This document shows, one piece after another, positions 1-7,866 of a DNA stretch of 64,000 bases. The notes below the pieces were generated by a model, which saw only the letters and a program-made list of their open reading frames with translations, made no database searches and was not told where the DNA came from. Each line of letters starts with the position of its first letter. Within the stretch, counting starts at the first letter, position 1. The stretch comes from Nocardia niwae NBRC 108934 = DSM 45340. GTDB taxonomy: Bacteria > Actinomycetota > Actinomycetes > Mycobacteriales > Mycobacteriaceae. The DNA lies in assembly GCF_001613465.1 (NCBI RefSeq), contig NZ_BDCK01000002.1, positions 1-64,000 on the forward strand, read 5' to 3'. The position numbers were made by a program, and so were the translations under genes.

Positions 1-308
1 CGGGCGAGGGTGCGCACTCGGTCGCCGCCCGCGGCGTGCGCGACGAAAGCGGCCATGCCGTCGACGAGTTCGTCGATCGTCCCGGGTGCGGGTTGCCGGA
101 TGAGCACCTCCCAATTCGCGTAGTCACGTGCCTCCAGACGCTCGGTGACGCCGATCAGCAGCGCTTCCCGCGTGCGGAAGTAGTTGGAGGCCGATCCGGC
201 GGGCAAACCCGCGGCCTCGTCGACCGCGCGATGGGTGAGTGCGCGGGTGCCGCGCGATCCCAGCAGGTCGATCGCGGCGTCCAAGACGAGCTCGCGTTTG
301 GTGGACAC
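1..308 (-). CDS. TetR-family transcriptional regulator, 3' part outside window
   Basis: The N-terminal ~102 residues of a TetR-type repressor are visible; the gene runs off the left edge. The start is a GTG (308-306), with an in-frame stop four codons upstream. Residues ~5-50 form the TetR helix-turn-helix: the reading TKRELVLDAAIDLLGSRG leads into a recognition helix around SASNYFRTREALL. The ligand-binding domain is mostly missing, so the effector cannot be guessed. A palindrome lies 9 bases upstream of the start, consistent with autoregulation. The gene is separate from the catabolic operon to its right, whose own TetR gene ends 164 bases away on the same strand. Confidence 0.85.
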   Translation of the reverse strand, partial: MSTKRELVLDAAIDLLGSRGTRALTHRAVDEAAGLPAGSASNYFRTREALLIGVTERLEARDYANWEVLIRQPAPGTIDELVDGMAAFVAHAAGGDRVRTLA

Positions 309-316
309 GCTCAGAT

Positions 317-330
317 ACTACGTCGGTAGT
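317..330. promoter_or_regulatory. Palindromic operator candidate upstream of the partial TetR gene
   Basis: ACTAC-GTCG-GTAGT is a perfect 5-bp inverted repeat, flanked on both sides by GATAC-like sequence. It lies immediately upstream of the GTG start of the TetR gene, where an autoregulatory operator is expected. Assignment to that regulator is inference. Confidence 0.5.
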
Positions 331-471
331 GATACAGGTTACAGCCGGATCGGACCGGCCGCTCCTCCCGCTCCCGTCCCGCCCGATTCACTCGTCGCGG
401 CGGCCGTCCTGCGTGTGCGCCACCACCAGCGCCCGCGACGCCGCGGTCGCCGGCCCGATATCGCGCTTTGC

Positions 472-1095
472 TCAGCGAGGTGCGTGCAAGGCGGCGTGCA
501 GCGTGACCGCCCATTGTTCGACTATCCGCTTGCGGCGGGCCGAATCGTCGGTGAGGACGTCGGCCAGCCCGAGACCGCGCGCCATGTCCAGGGTGGCCTG
601 GACCAGGTGGTGGGCGACCGGGTCCGAGTCGTCCACCCCGAGGGCCTCGACCGCGCGGCGATGGGAGGCCCGCCCGAAGCGGGCCTCCAGCGGGACGATC
701 CGTTCGCGCAGCGCCGGGTCCGCGGCGGCATGCGTCCACACCTGCAACGCCGCCTTGAACAACGGGCTGGTGTAGGACTCGACCAGCCCCGCCACCACCG
801 CTTCGGTGCGGGCGATGCCGTCACCCAGTTCCGGCAGCGTCGACGCCTCCTGCACCGCCTGCCCGCTGCGCGTGTCGAACATGTACTCCAGCGCGGCGGT
901 GATCAGATCCTCCCTGGTCGGGAAGTGATGCTGCGCCGCGCCACGCGACACCCCGGCCCGTTCGGCGACGACGGCGACCGTCGCGGCGGCCCAGCCCATC
1001 TCGGCCAGGCAGTCGATGGTCGCCTCGAGCAGGCGCTGCCGGGTGGCGCGGCTGCGGTCCTGCTTGGGTTCGTGGGGTGTCGCCATGGTCGTCAT
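472..1095 (-). CDS. TetR-family regulator of the acyl-CoA catabolic operon
   Basis: 207-residue TetR regulator. The HTH lies at residues ~15-60 (RATRQRLLEATIDCLAEMGW, then GVSRGAAQHHFPTREDL), followed by an all-helical ligand domain. The ATG at 1095 is chosen because it overlaps the stop of the upstream hydratase gene as ATGA, so it is translationally coupled as the last gene of the operon. A longer in-frame reading to 1287 only shadows the hydratase. A regulator at the distal end of its own operon suggests autorepression with an acyl-CoA or pathway intermediate as inducer (inference). The 16-bp palindrome at 9687-9702, before the first gene, is the best operator candidate. Confidence 0.88.
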   Translation of the reverse strand: MTTMATPHEPKQDRSRATRQRLLEATIDCLAEMGWAAATVAVVAERAGVSRGAAQHHFPTREDLITAALEYMFDTRSGQAVQEASTLPELGDGIARTEAVVAGLVESYTSPLFKAALQVWTHAAADPALRERIVPLEARFGRASHRRAVEALGVDDSDPVAHHLVQATLDMARGLGLADVLTDDSARRKRIVEQWAVTLHAALHAPR

Positions 1096-1868
1096 TCTGC
1101 CCAGTTCGGCGGGCGGCGCTGCAAAAAGGCCAGCATGCCCTCGTGCACCTCGGGGGTGCCGAAGAAGCTCGCCGAACGCCGCGCGAGTTCCTCGGCGGAG
1201 GAATCGAACTCGGCGAGGATGCCCGCGTTGACCAACCGCTTGGCCTCGGCCAGTCCCTGCGGTGAGCCCTTGCGCACCTCCCCGCACAGTCGCTCCACTT
1301 CGGCCGCCGGGTCGTCGGCGGTTACCGTGACCAGGCCGATCTCCTCGGCGACGGCGGCGTCGAACTTCTCTCCGGTGAGGTAGTACCGGCTGGCCGCGCG
1401 CGGGTCGAGCCTGGGCAGCAGGGTCAGCGAGATCATGAACGGGGCCAGCCCGATGCGCACCTCGGTGAGCGCGAAACTGCTGCCCGGACCGGCCACGACG
1501 ATGTCGCAGCCCGCCACGATGCCCATACCGCCGGCGCGCACATTGCCGTCGATCCGCGCGATCACCGGCTTCGGGATCTCCACCAGCCTGCGCAGCACGC
1601 CGATCATGACCCGAGTCCGCTCGTCGGCGGCCACGGCCGGATCGGCGCCGCTGGCCTCACTGAGATCCGCGCCCGCACAGAAGGTGTTGCCGGTGTGCGC
1701 GAGCACGATGACGCGCGCCTTCTCGTCGGCGGCCGCGTCATCGAGCCCGCGCAGCAGCTCGGCGACCAGCTTGGACGACAGCGCGTTGCGGTTGTGCGGC
1801 GAATCGAACGTGAGCGTCGCGACGCCGCCGCTCACCTCGTAGCGGACGTACGGGCCCGTCTCGGTCAT
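1092..1868 (-). CDS. echA7: Enoyl-CoA hydratase/isomerase family protein (EchA7-like)
   Basis: 258-residue crotonase-fold enzyme that should hydrate a 2,3-unsaturated acyl-CoA. The CoA-binding segment AGADLSEASG (~residues 66-75) and the oxyanion-hole segment NVRAGGMGIVAGCDIVVAG (~113-131) are visible. The Gly-Gly of the oxyanion hole is present; neither classic catalytic Glu is obvious at its usual place, so isomerase or specialised hydratase activity is possible. It lies 9 bp after fadE12 and overlaps the TetR gene by 4 bp. By position it matches M. tuberculosis echA7 and the AtuE/LiuC hydratases of branched acyl-CoA pathways. The exact substrate is unknown. Confidence 0.85.
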   Translation of the reverse strand: MTETGPYVRYEVSGGVATLTFDSPHNRNALSSKLVAELLRGLDDAAADEKARVIVLAHTGNTFCAGADLSEASGADPAVAADERTRVMIGVLRRLVEIPKPVIARIDGNVRAGGMGIVAGCDIVVAGPGSSFALTEVRIGLAPFMISLTLLPRLDPRAASRYYLTGEKFDAAVAEEIGLVTVTADDPAAEVERLCGEVRKGSPQGLAEAKRLVNAGILAEFDSSAEELARRSASFFGTPEVHEGMLAFLQRRPPNWAE

Positions 1869-1877
1869 GGCGTCCTC

Positions 1878-3038
1878 TCAGTACGACTTCGGCAGGCCCA
1901 GCGAGTACTGGGCGACGAAGTTCAGGACCATTTCCCGGCTCACCGGCGCGATGCGGCCGATGCGCGCGGCGGCGAGCATGGCGGCCAGCCCGACATCCCG
2001 GGTCAGACCGGAGCCGCCGTGGGTCTGGATGGCCTGGTCGAGCGCTTTGATGCTGGCTTCCGCCGCGGCGTACTTCGCCATGTTGGCGGCCTCGGCGGCG
2101 CCCATCTCGTCGCCCGCGTCGTAAAGGGTGGCGGCCTTCTGCATCATCAGCCTCGCCAGCTCCAGTTCGACCTTCACCTGGGCGAGCGGATGCGAAATGC
2201 CTTGGTGCGCACCGATCGGCGTCTTCCACACCGTGCGCTCCTTGGCGTATTCCACGGCGCGCTCGATGGCGTAGCGGCCCATGCCGACGGCCATGGCGGC
2301 ACCCATGATGCGCTCCGGGTTCAGGCCCGCGAACAGTTGCATCAGCGCCGCGTCCTCCTTGCCGACCAGCGCGGTGGACGGCAGCCGCAGGTCGTCGAGG
2401 AACAGGTTGTACTGGTGGTCGGGCTCGATGATGTCCATCTCCTGCGCCGTCTTGGTGAAGCCTTCGGCGTCGGTCGGCACGATGAACAGGGCGGGCTTGA
2501 GCTTGCCGGTCTTGTGGTCGGAGGTCCTGGCCACGATCAGCACGGCCTCGGCCTGGTCCACACCGGAGATGAAGATCTTGCGGCCGTTGAGGATCCAGTC
2601 GTCGCCGTCGCGGCGCGCGGTGGTGGTGATCTGGTGGGAGTTCGAGCCCGCGTCCGGCTCGGTGATGCCGAAGACCATCTTGCCGGAGCCGTCGGCGAGC
2701 TTGGGCAGCCATTCCCGCTTCTGCTCGTCGGTGCCGTACTTGGTGATGATGGTGCCGCAGATGGCCGGGGAGACCACCATCAGCAGCAGGCCCGCACCCT
2801 GCGCGGACAGTTCCTCCATCACCAGCGACAGCTCGTACATACCCGCGCCGCCGCCACCGTATTCCTCCGGAAGGTTCACGCCGAGGAAGCCGAGTTTGCC
2901 CGCCTCCTGCCACAATTCGTCCAGCGGCTCGTTCCTGCGCGCCTTCGGCAGCACGTAGTCGCGGTAGTTGTACTTCGCGGCCAGCGCGGCGACGGCGGCC
3001 CGCAGCGCCTTCTGCTCGTCGGTTTCGATGAACGACAT
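1878..3038 (-). CDS. fadE12: Acyl-CoA dehydrogenase (FadE12-like)
   Basis: 386-residue flavin-dependent acyl-CoA dehydrogenase. Helical N-terminal domain (~1-115), beta domain with the signature ITEPDAGSNS (~127-136), and a C-terminal helical bundle ending in the FAD-contact region QTHGGSGLTRD. It oxidises an acyl-CoA to the 2-enoyl-CoA and passes electrons to ETF. The start at 3038 is fixed by the one-base TGATG overlap with the end of accA2 and by the conserved N-terminus MSFIETDEQKALR; a longer frame reaches back to 3182 but reads through the biotin domain of accA2. It is one of two dehydrogenases in the operon, implying two oxidations or two chain lengths. Confidence 0.9.
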   Translation of the reverse strand: MSFIETDEQKALRAAVAALAAKYNYRDYVLPKARRNEPLDELWQEAGKLGFLGVNLPEEYGGGGAGMYELSLVMEELSAQGAGLLLMVVSPAICGTIITKYGTDEQKREWLPKLADGSGKMVFGITEPDAGSNSHQITTTARRDGDDWILNGRKIFISGVDQAEAVLIVARTSDHKTGKLKPALFIVPTDAEGFTKTAQEMDIIEPDHQYNLFLDDLRLPSTALVGKEDAALMQLFAGLNPERIMGAAMAVGMGRYAIERAVEYAKERTVWKTPIGAHQGISHPLAQVKVELELARLMMQKAATLYDAGDEMGAAEAANMAKYAAAEASIKALDQAIQTHGGSGLTRDVGLAAMLAAARIGRIAPVSREMVLNFVAQYSLGLPKSY

Positions 3039-5041
3039 CAGTTCTCCTGGTTTTCTACGGGTTCGACGACCGCGAGCACGGCGCCGACGTCGACCTGCTG
3101 GCCGACGGTGACGTTGACGGCGCTGAGCACGCCCGCGGCGGGCGCGGCGATGGTGTGCTCCATCTTCATCGCCTCCAGCCACAGGATCGGCTGGCCCTGT
3201 TCGACGTGGCTGCCGAGTTCCGCGCCGAGCCGGATCACGCTGCCCGGCATGGGCGCCAGCAGCGAGCCGGTGGCCACCTGGTCGGCCGGGTCGCTGAAGC
3301 GCGGCAGCCTGCGCAGGGCCACCGGGCCGAGCGGCGAGTCGACGTAGACCTGGTCGCCGTAGCGGGCGACCGCGAATTGCCTGCGCACCGGTCCGCGTTC
3401 ACCCGGGACCGACAGCACGACGCGATCGGCCGCCGCTTCGACGAGTTCGAGACCGTCGTGACCGTCTACGACGACACCGGTGCGGCCGAATCGGTAACCC
3501 ACCTCGTGCGTCCCGGTGGCGCGGCTCTCGTAGGACTTGCGCTGCGACTGCGACGGCAGGTTGCGCCACCCGCTGGGCAGTCCGCCGCCCACCCGTGCGC
3601 GGCCGCGGTTAGCGGCGGCGTCGGCGAGCGCTGCGGCCACGATGGACAGTGCCTCGCCGGACTCCGACACCAGCGGCGCGGCCAGCGCGTCCAGCCCGTG
3701 CGTGGCGAAGAACGCCGTGTCGGTGTCACCGGCGAGGAACGCCGGATGACGCAGCACGCGCGCCAGCAGGTCCCGGTTGGTGACCAGGCCGTGGATCTTC
3801 GCGCGGTGCAGCGCCGAAGCGAGCAATCGCGCTGCCTCGCCGCGCGTTTCGGCGTAGGAGATGACCTTGGCCAGCATCGGGTCGTAATGCACGCCGACCA
3901 CCGAGCCGTCCACCACGCCCGTGTCCAGGCGCACGCCCGGCCGGTCCAGCAGGTCGAATTCGGTGCGGACCGAGGGAATGTCGATCCGGTGCACGGTTCC
4001 GCTCTGCGGCTGCCAATCCTGCGCCGGGTCCTCCGCGTAGAGCCGCACCTCGATCGAATGTCCGCGCATCGCGGGCGGTTCGGCGGGCAGCGCGCCGCCC
4101 GCGGCGACGTCCAGTTGCAGCCGGACCAGATCCAGGCCGGTGGTGCACTCGGTGACCGGATGCTCCACTTGCAGACGGGTGTTCATCTCCAGGAAGAAGA
4201 ACTCGCCCCGCTCGTCGGCGAGGAACTCCACGGTGCCCGCGCCGGTGTAGCCGATCGCGCCCGCCGCCAGCCGCGCCGCCTCGAACAGACGCGCCCGCAT
4301 GCCTTCGGTGCGTTCCACCAGCGGCGACGGGGCCTCTTCGATCACCTTCTGGTGGCGGCGCTGGATGGAGCACTCGCGCTCGCCCACCGCCCAGATGACG
4401 CCGTGCGTGTCGGCCATCACCTGGACCTCGATGTGCCTGCCGGTCTCCAGGTAACGCTCGCAGAACACCGTCGGGTCGCCGAAGGCGGATTCCGCCTCGC
4501 GCCGGGCGGCCTCGATCTGCGGGGTCAGGTCGGCGAGTTCGCGGACCACGCGCATGCCGCGCCCACCGCCGCCCGCGGACGCCTTGATCAGCACCGGCAG
4601 GTGCGCCTCGGTGACCTCGTCCGGGTCCAGTTCGGCGAGCACCGGCACGCCCGCGGCGTCCATCATCTTCTTCGAGGCGACCTTCGAGCCCATCTGCTCG
4701 ATCGCCTCGACGGGCGGGCCGATCCAGACAAGCCCGGCATCGAGCACGGCTTTGGCGAATTCGGCGTTCTCGGAGAGGAATCCGTAGCCGGGATGGATGG
4801 CGTCGGCACCCGTGGCCAGCGCGGCCTCGATGATCAGCTCAGCGCGCAAATAGGTTTCCGCGGGGGTGTTGCCGGGCAGCCGCACCGCAGCGTCCGCCTC
4901 GGCGACGTGCGGCGCGGCGGCATCCGCGTCGGAGTACACCGCGACGCTGCCCAGACCCATCCGGCGGCAGGTGGCGAAGACCCGGCGGGCGATTTCGCCA
5001 CGGTTGGCGACGAGAACGTTCGTGATGTGCGCACCTGTCAT
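3038..5041 (-). CDS. accA2: Acyl-CoA carboxylase alpha subunit: biotin carboxylase plus BCCP
   Basis: 667-residue biotin-dependent carboxylase alpha chain. Order: biotin carboxylase N-terminal domain (VLVANRGEIARRV, ~9-21), ATP-grasp domain with the glycine-rich loop SAGGGGRGMR, the catalytic region EMNTRLQVEHPVTE, a linker, and a C-terminal biotinyl domain with EAMKM. The modified Lys is ~626, 41 residues from the end. It carboxylates biotin with ATP and bicarbonate for transfer by the AccD partner encoded 8 bp upstream. The ATG at 5041 is chosen because AccA homology begins there. Acceptor substrate is unknown: methylcrotonyl-, geranyl- or another branched enoyl-CoA all fit this gene set. 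Confidence 0.93.
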   Translation of the reverse strand: MTGAHITNVLVANRGEIARRVFATCRRMGLGSVAVYSDADAAAPHVAEADAAVRLPGNTPAETYLRAELIIEAALATGADAIHPGYGFLSENAEFAKAVLDAGLVWIGPPVEAIEQMGSKVASKKMMDAAGVPVLAELDPDEVTEAHLPVLIKASAGGGGRGMRVVRELADLTPQIEAARREAESAFGDPTVFCERYLETGRHIEVQVMADTHGVIWAVGERECSIQRRHQKVIEEAPSPLVERTEGMRARLFEAARLAAGAIGYTGAGTVEFLADERGEFFFLEMNTRLQVEHPVTECTTGLDLVRLQLDVAAGGALPAEPPAMRGHSIEVRLYAEDPAQDWQPQSGTVHRIDIPSVRTEFDLLDRPGVRLDTGVVDGSVVGVHYDPMLAKVISYAETRGEAARLLASALHRAKIHGLVTNRDLLARVLRHPAFLAGDTDTAFFATHGLDALAAPLVSESGEALSIVAAALADAAANRGRARVGGGLPSGWRNLPSQSQRKSYESRATGTHEVGYRFGRTGVVVDGHDGLELVEAAADRVVLSVPGERGPVRRQFAVARYGDQVYVDSPLGPVALRRLPRFSDPADQVATGSLLAPMPGSVIRLGAELGSHVEQGQPILWLEAMKMEHTIAAPAAGVLSAVNVTVGQQVDVGAVLAVVEPVENQEN

Positions 5042-5049
5042 GGTCGGCC

Positions 5050-6648
5050 TCACATTCGGAAGACGCCGAAGCCGTCGGCGCCTTTGATCGGGGCGTTGTG
5101 AATGGCCGACAGGGACATTCCCAACACGGTGCGGGTGTCGCGCGGATCGATGACGCCGTCGTCGTAGAGCCGCCCGGACATGAACATCGCCAGCGATTCG
5201 GCCTCGATCTGCGCCTCCACCATGGCGCGCATCCCCGCGTCGGCATCCTCGTCGAACGGCTGGCCCTTCGCCTCGGCGGCGGCCCGGCCGACGATCGAGA
5301 TGACGCCCGCCAGCTGCGCACCGCCCATCACGGCGGATTTCGCGCTGGGCCAGGCGAACACGAAGCGCGGGTCGTAGGCCCGGCCGCACATGCCGTAGTG
5401 ACCCGCGCCGTAGGACGCGCCCATCAGCACCGAGATGTGCGGCACCTTCGAGTTGGAGACCGCGTTGATCATCATCGCGCCGTGCTTGATGATGCCCTTC
5501 TGCTCGTACTCCTTGCCCACCATGTAGCCGGTGGTGTTGTGCAGGAACAGCAGTGGCGTGTTCGTCTTGTTGGCCAGCTGGATGAACTGGGTGGCCTTCT
5601 GCGACTCCTCGGAGAACAGCACCCCGCGCGCGTTGGCCAGGATGCCGACCGGGTACCCGTGCAGCTCCGCCCATCCGGTGACCAGACTGCTGCCGTAGAG
5701 CGGCTTGAACTCGTCGAAGTCCGAGCCGTCCACGATGCGGGCGATCACCTCGCGCGGGTCGAACGGGATCTTCAGGTCCGACGGCACGATGCCGAGCAGG
5801 TCCTCCGGGTCGTAGAGCGGCTCGATCACCTCGGCGCGCGGAGCGGGGCCTTGCTTGCGCCAGTTCAGCCGCCGGACGATGGAGCGGCCGATGCGGATCG
5901 CGTCCTGCTCGTCCAGTGCGTAGTAGTCCGCGAGGCCGGAGACCCGCGCGTGCATATCGGCCCCGCCGAGGGATTCGTCGTCGGACTCCTCACCGGTGGC
6001 CATCTTGACCAGCGGCGGACCGCCGAGGAACACCTTGGAGCGCTCCTTGATCATCACCACGTGGTCGGACATGCCCGGGATGTAGGCGCCGCCCGCGGTG
6101 GAGTTGCCGAACACCAGCGCGATGGTCGGGATGCCCGCCGCCGACGCCTGGGTGAGGTCACGGAACATCCGTCCGCCGGGGACGAACACCTCCTTCTGCG
6201 TCGGCAGGTCCGCGCCGCCGGACTCCACCAGCGAGATCACCGGCAGCCGGTTCTCCCGCACGATGTCGTTGATGCGCAACGTCTTGCGCAGCGTCCACGG
6301 GTTCGAGGTGCCGCCGCGCACGGTCGGGTCGGGCGCGACGATCATGCACTCGACGCCCTCCACGATGCCGATGCCCGCGATGGTGCTGCCGCCGACATGG
6401 AATTCGCTGCCCCAGCCCGCCAGCGGGCACAGCTCCAGGAACGGCGAGTCCTCGTCGACGAGCAGTTCGATGCGCTCGCGCGCGGTCAGCTTGCCGCGCT
6501 TGCGGTGCCGCGCCAGCTTGTCCGGCCCGCCGCCCGCGATGGCCTTGGCGAACTCCGCCTCGACTTCGGCGAGCTTGGCCGTCATCGCCTCCGCCGCGGC
6601 CTCGTACTCGGGCGCGGTGGTGTCCAAGGTGCTACGCAGAGTGGTCAT
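5050..6648 (-). CDS. accD2: Acyl-CoA carboxylase beta subunit (carboxyltransferase)
   Basis: 532-residue carboxyltransferase of the MCC/PCC beta family. Both crotonase-like halves are present: an N-terminal half with KLTARERIELL and the oxyanion-type loop GNSTAGGAYIPGMSD, and a C-terminal half with GASYGAGHYGMCGRAYDPRF. The GGPPLVKMATGE stretch is typical of methylcrotonyl/geranyl-CoA carboxylases rather than propionyl-CoA ones (family knowledge). It starts with ATGA overlapping the stop of fadE13 and is followed 8 bp later by accA2. Together they should form a heteromeric carboxylase acting on a 2-enoyl-CoA supplied by one of the flanking dehydrogenases. Confidence 0.92.
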   Translation of the reverse strand: MTTLRSTLDTTAPEYEAAAEAMTAKLAEVEAEFAKAIAGGGPDKLARHRKRGKLTARERIELLVDEDSPFLELCPLAGWGSEFHVGGSTIAGIGIVEGVECMIVAPDPTVRGGTSNPWTLRKTLRINDIVRENRLPVISLVESGGADLPTQKEVFVPGGRMFRDLTQASAAGIPTIALVFGNSTAGGAYIPGMSDHVVMIKERSKVFLGGPPLVKMATGEESDDESLGGADMHARVSGLADYYALDEQDAIRIGRSIVRRLNWRKQGPAPRAEVIEPLYDPEDLLGIVPSDLKIPFDPREVIARIVDGSDFDEFKPLYGSSLVTGWAELHGYPVGILANARGVLFSEESQKATQFIQLANKTNTPLLFLHNTTGYMVGKEYEQKGIIKHGAMMINAVSNSKVPHISVLMGASYGAGHYGMCGRAYDPRFVFAWPSAKSAVMGGAQLAGVISIVGRAAAEAKGQPFDEDADAGMRAMVEAQIEAESLAMFMSGRLYDDGVIDPRDTRTVLGMSLSAIHNAPIKGADGFGVFRM

Positions 6649-7796
6649 GACTGGTACCCCAATCGCTTCGCCGCCAGTCCGGTCAGGATTTCGGTCGTGC
6701 CGCCGCCGATCCCGAGGATGCGCATGTCCCGGTACTGGCGCTCGATCTCGGACTCACGCATGTAGCCGAGCCCGCCGAACAGCTGGACAGCCTGGTTGGC
6801 CACCCACTCGCCCGCTTCGACGGCGGTGTTCTTCGCGAAGCACACTTCGGCGATGAGATCGGTCTCGCCTTCGGCGCTGCGCTGCACCACGTCGCGGGTG
6901 TAGACGCGGGCGACGTCGATGCGCCGCGCCATCTCGGTGACCGTGTTCTGCACCGCCTGCCTGCTGATCAGCGGGCGGCCGAAGGTCTCGCGGTTGCGCA
7001 CCCACTCCAGGGTGAGGTCCAGGCAGCGTTGCGCGCTGGAATACGCCTGCACCGCCAGGCCGACGCGCTCGCTGACGAACGCGCCCGCGATCTGGAAGAA
7101 GCCGGAGTTCTCCGGGCCGACCAGATTCTCCACCGGCACCCGGACGTCGACGTAGGACAGCTCGGCGGTGTCGGAGGCCAGCCAGCCCATCTTGTCCAGC
7201 TTGCGGCTGACCGTGAAGCCGGGCGTGTCCTTGTCGACGATGAGCAGCGAGATGCCGCCGGAGCCCGGTCCGCCGGTGCGCACGGCGGTGACCACGAAGT
7301 CGGCGCGGACGCCGGAGGTGATGTAGGTCTTGGCGCCGTTGACGATGTAGTGGTCGCCGTCACGGCGCGCGGTGGTGGTGAGGTGCCCGACGTCGGAGCC
7401 GCCGCCGGGTTCGGTGATCGCGAGCGAGCCGATCTTCTCGCCCGCCAGCGTGGGCTTCACCCAGCGCTCGATCTGCTCGGCGTTGCCCGAGGCGATGATG
7501 TGCGGCACGGAGATGCCGCAGGTGAACAGCGAGGCGAACAGCCCGCCGGAGGCACCGGCCTGGTGCATTTCCTCGCAGACGATCATGGCGTCCACGCCGT
7601 CGCCGCCGGAGCCGCCCGCGGATTCCGGGAACTGCACGCCCAGCAGGCCGAGCGCGCCGGCCTTCTTGTGCAGCTCGCGCGGGATCTCCCCGGCGCGCTC
7701 CCAGCCGTCCAGGTACGGCAGGATCTCGCGTTCCACGAATCCACGTACCGTGGAACGTAATTCGCGTCGTTCCGGCGTCTCCCAGAGTTTCGTCAT
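6645..7796 (-). CDS. fadE13: Acyl-CoA dehydrogenase (FadE13-like)
   Basis: 383-residue acyl-CoA dehydrogenase, paralogous to fadE12 in this operon but clearly distinct. The signature ITEPGGGSDVGH (~128-139) and the C-terminal segment QLFGGLGYMRESEIERQYRD (~339-358) place it in the isovaleryl/citronellyl-type branch. That C-terminal segment contributes to FAD contacts; the catalytic Glu of this branch is usually upstream, in the region near residue 243. It overlaps accD2 by 4 bp (ATGA) and lies 70 bp after the DUF1446 gene. The presumed role is first oxidation of a branched acyl-CoA before carboxylation. Confidence 0.9.
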   Translation of the reverse strand: MTKLWETPERRELRSTVRGFVEREILPYLDGWERAGEIPRELHKKAGALGLLGVQFPESAGGSGGDGVDAMIVCEEMHQAGASGGLFASLFTCGISVPHIIASGNAEQIERWVKPTLAGEKIGSLAITEPGGGSDVGHLTTTARRDGDHYIVNGAKTYITSGVRADFVVTAVRTGGPGSGGISLLIVDKDTPGFTVSRKLDKMGWLASDTAELSYVDVRVPVENLVGPENSGFFQIAGAFVSERVGLAVQAYSSAQRCLDLTLEWVRNRETFGRPLISRQAVQNTVTEMARRIDVARVYTRDVVQRSAEGETDLIAEVCFAKNTAVEAGEWVANQAVQLFGGLGYMRESEIERQYRDMRILGIGGGTTEILTGLAAKRLGYQS

Positions 7797-7866
7797 GCGG
7801 TGTCCTTTCTCGCATGACCGAGGGCCCTGCGTGGTGACGCGAGCTGCCGCCTCCGGTCCTGACCGG

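Noticed and set aside
1695..3347. Long plus-strand open frame opposite echA7, fadE12 and accA2
   Set aside because: Arg/His-rich mirror of real genes on the minus strand, with no family features; high GC keeps antisense frames open.
3155..5101. 648-codon plus-strand frame opposite accA2
   Set aside because: Antisense shadow of the biotin carboxylase gene; composition unlike any protein.
5098..6765. 555-codon plus-strand frame opposite accD2
   Set aside because: Mirror of accD2; no domain recognised.
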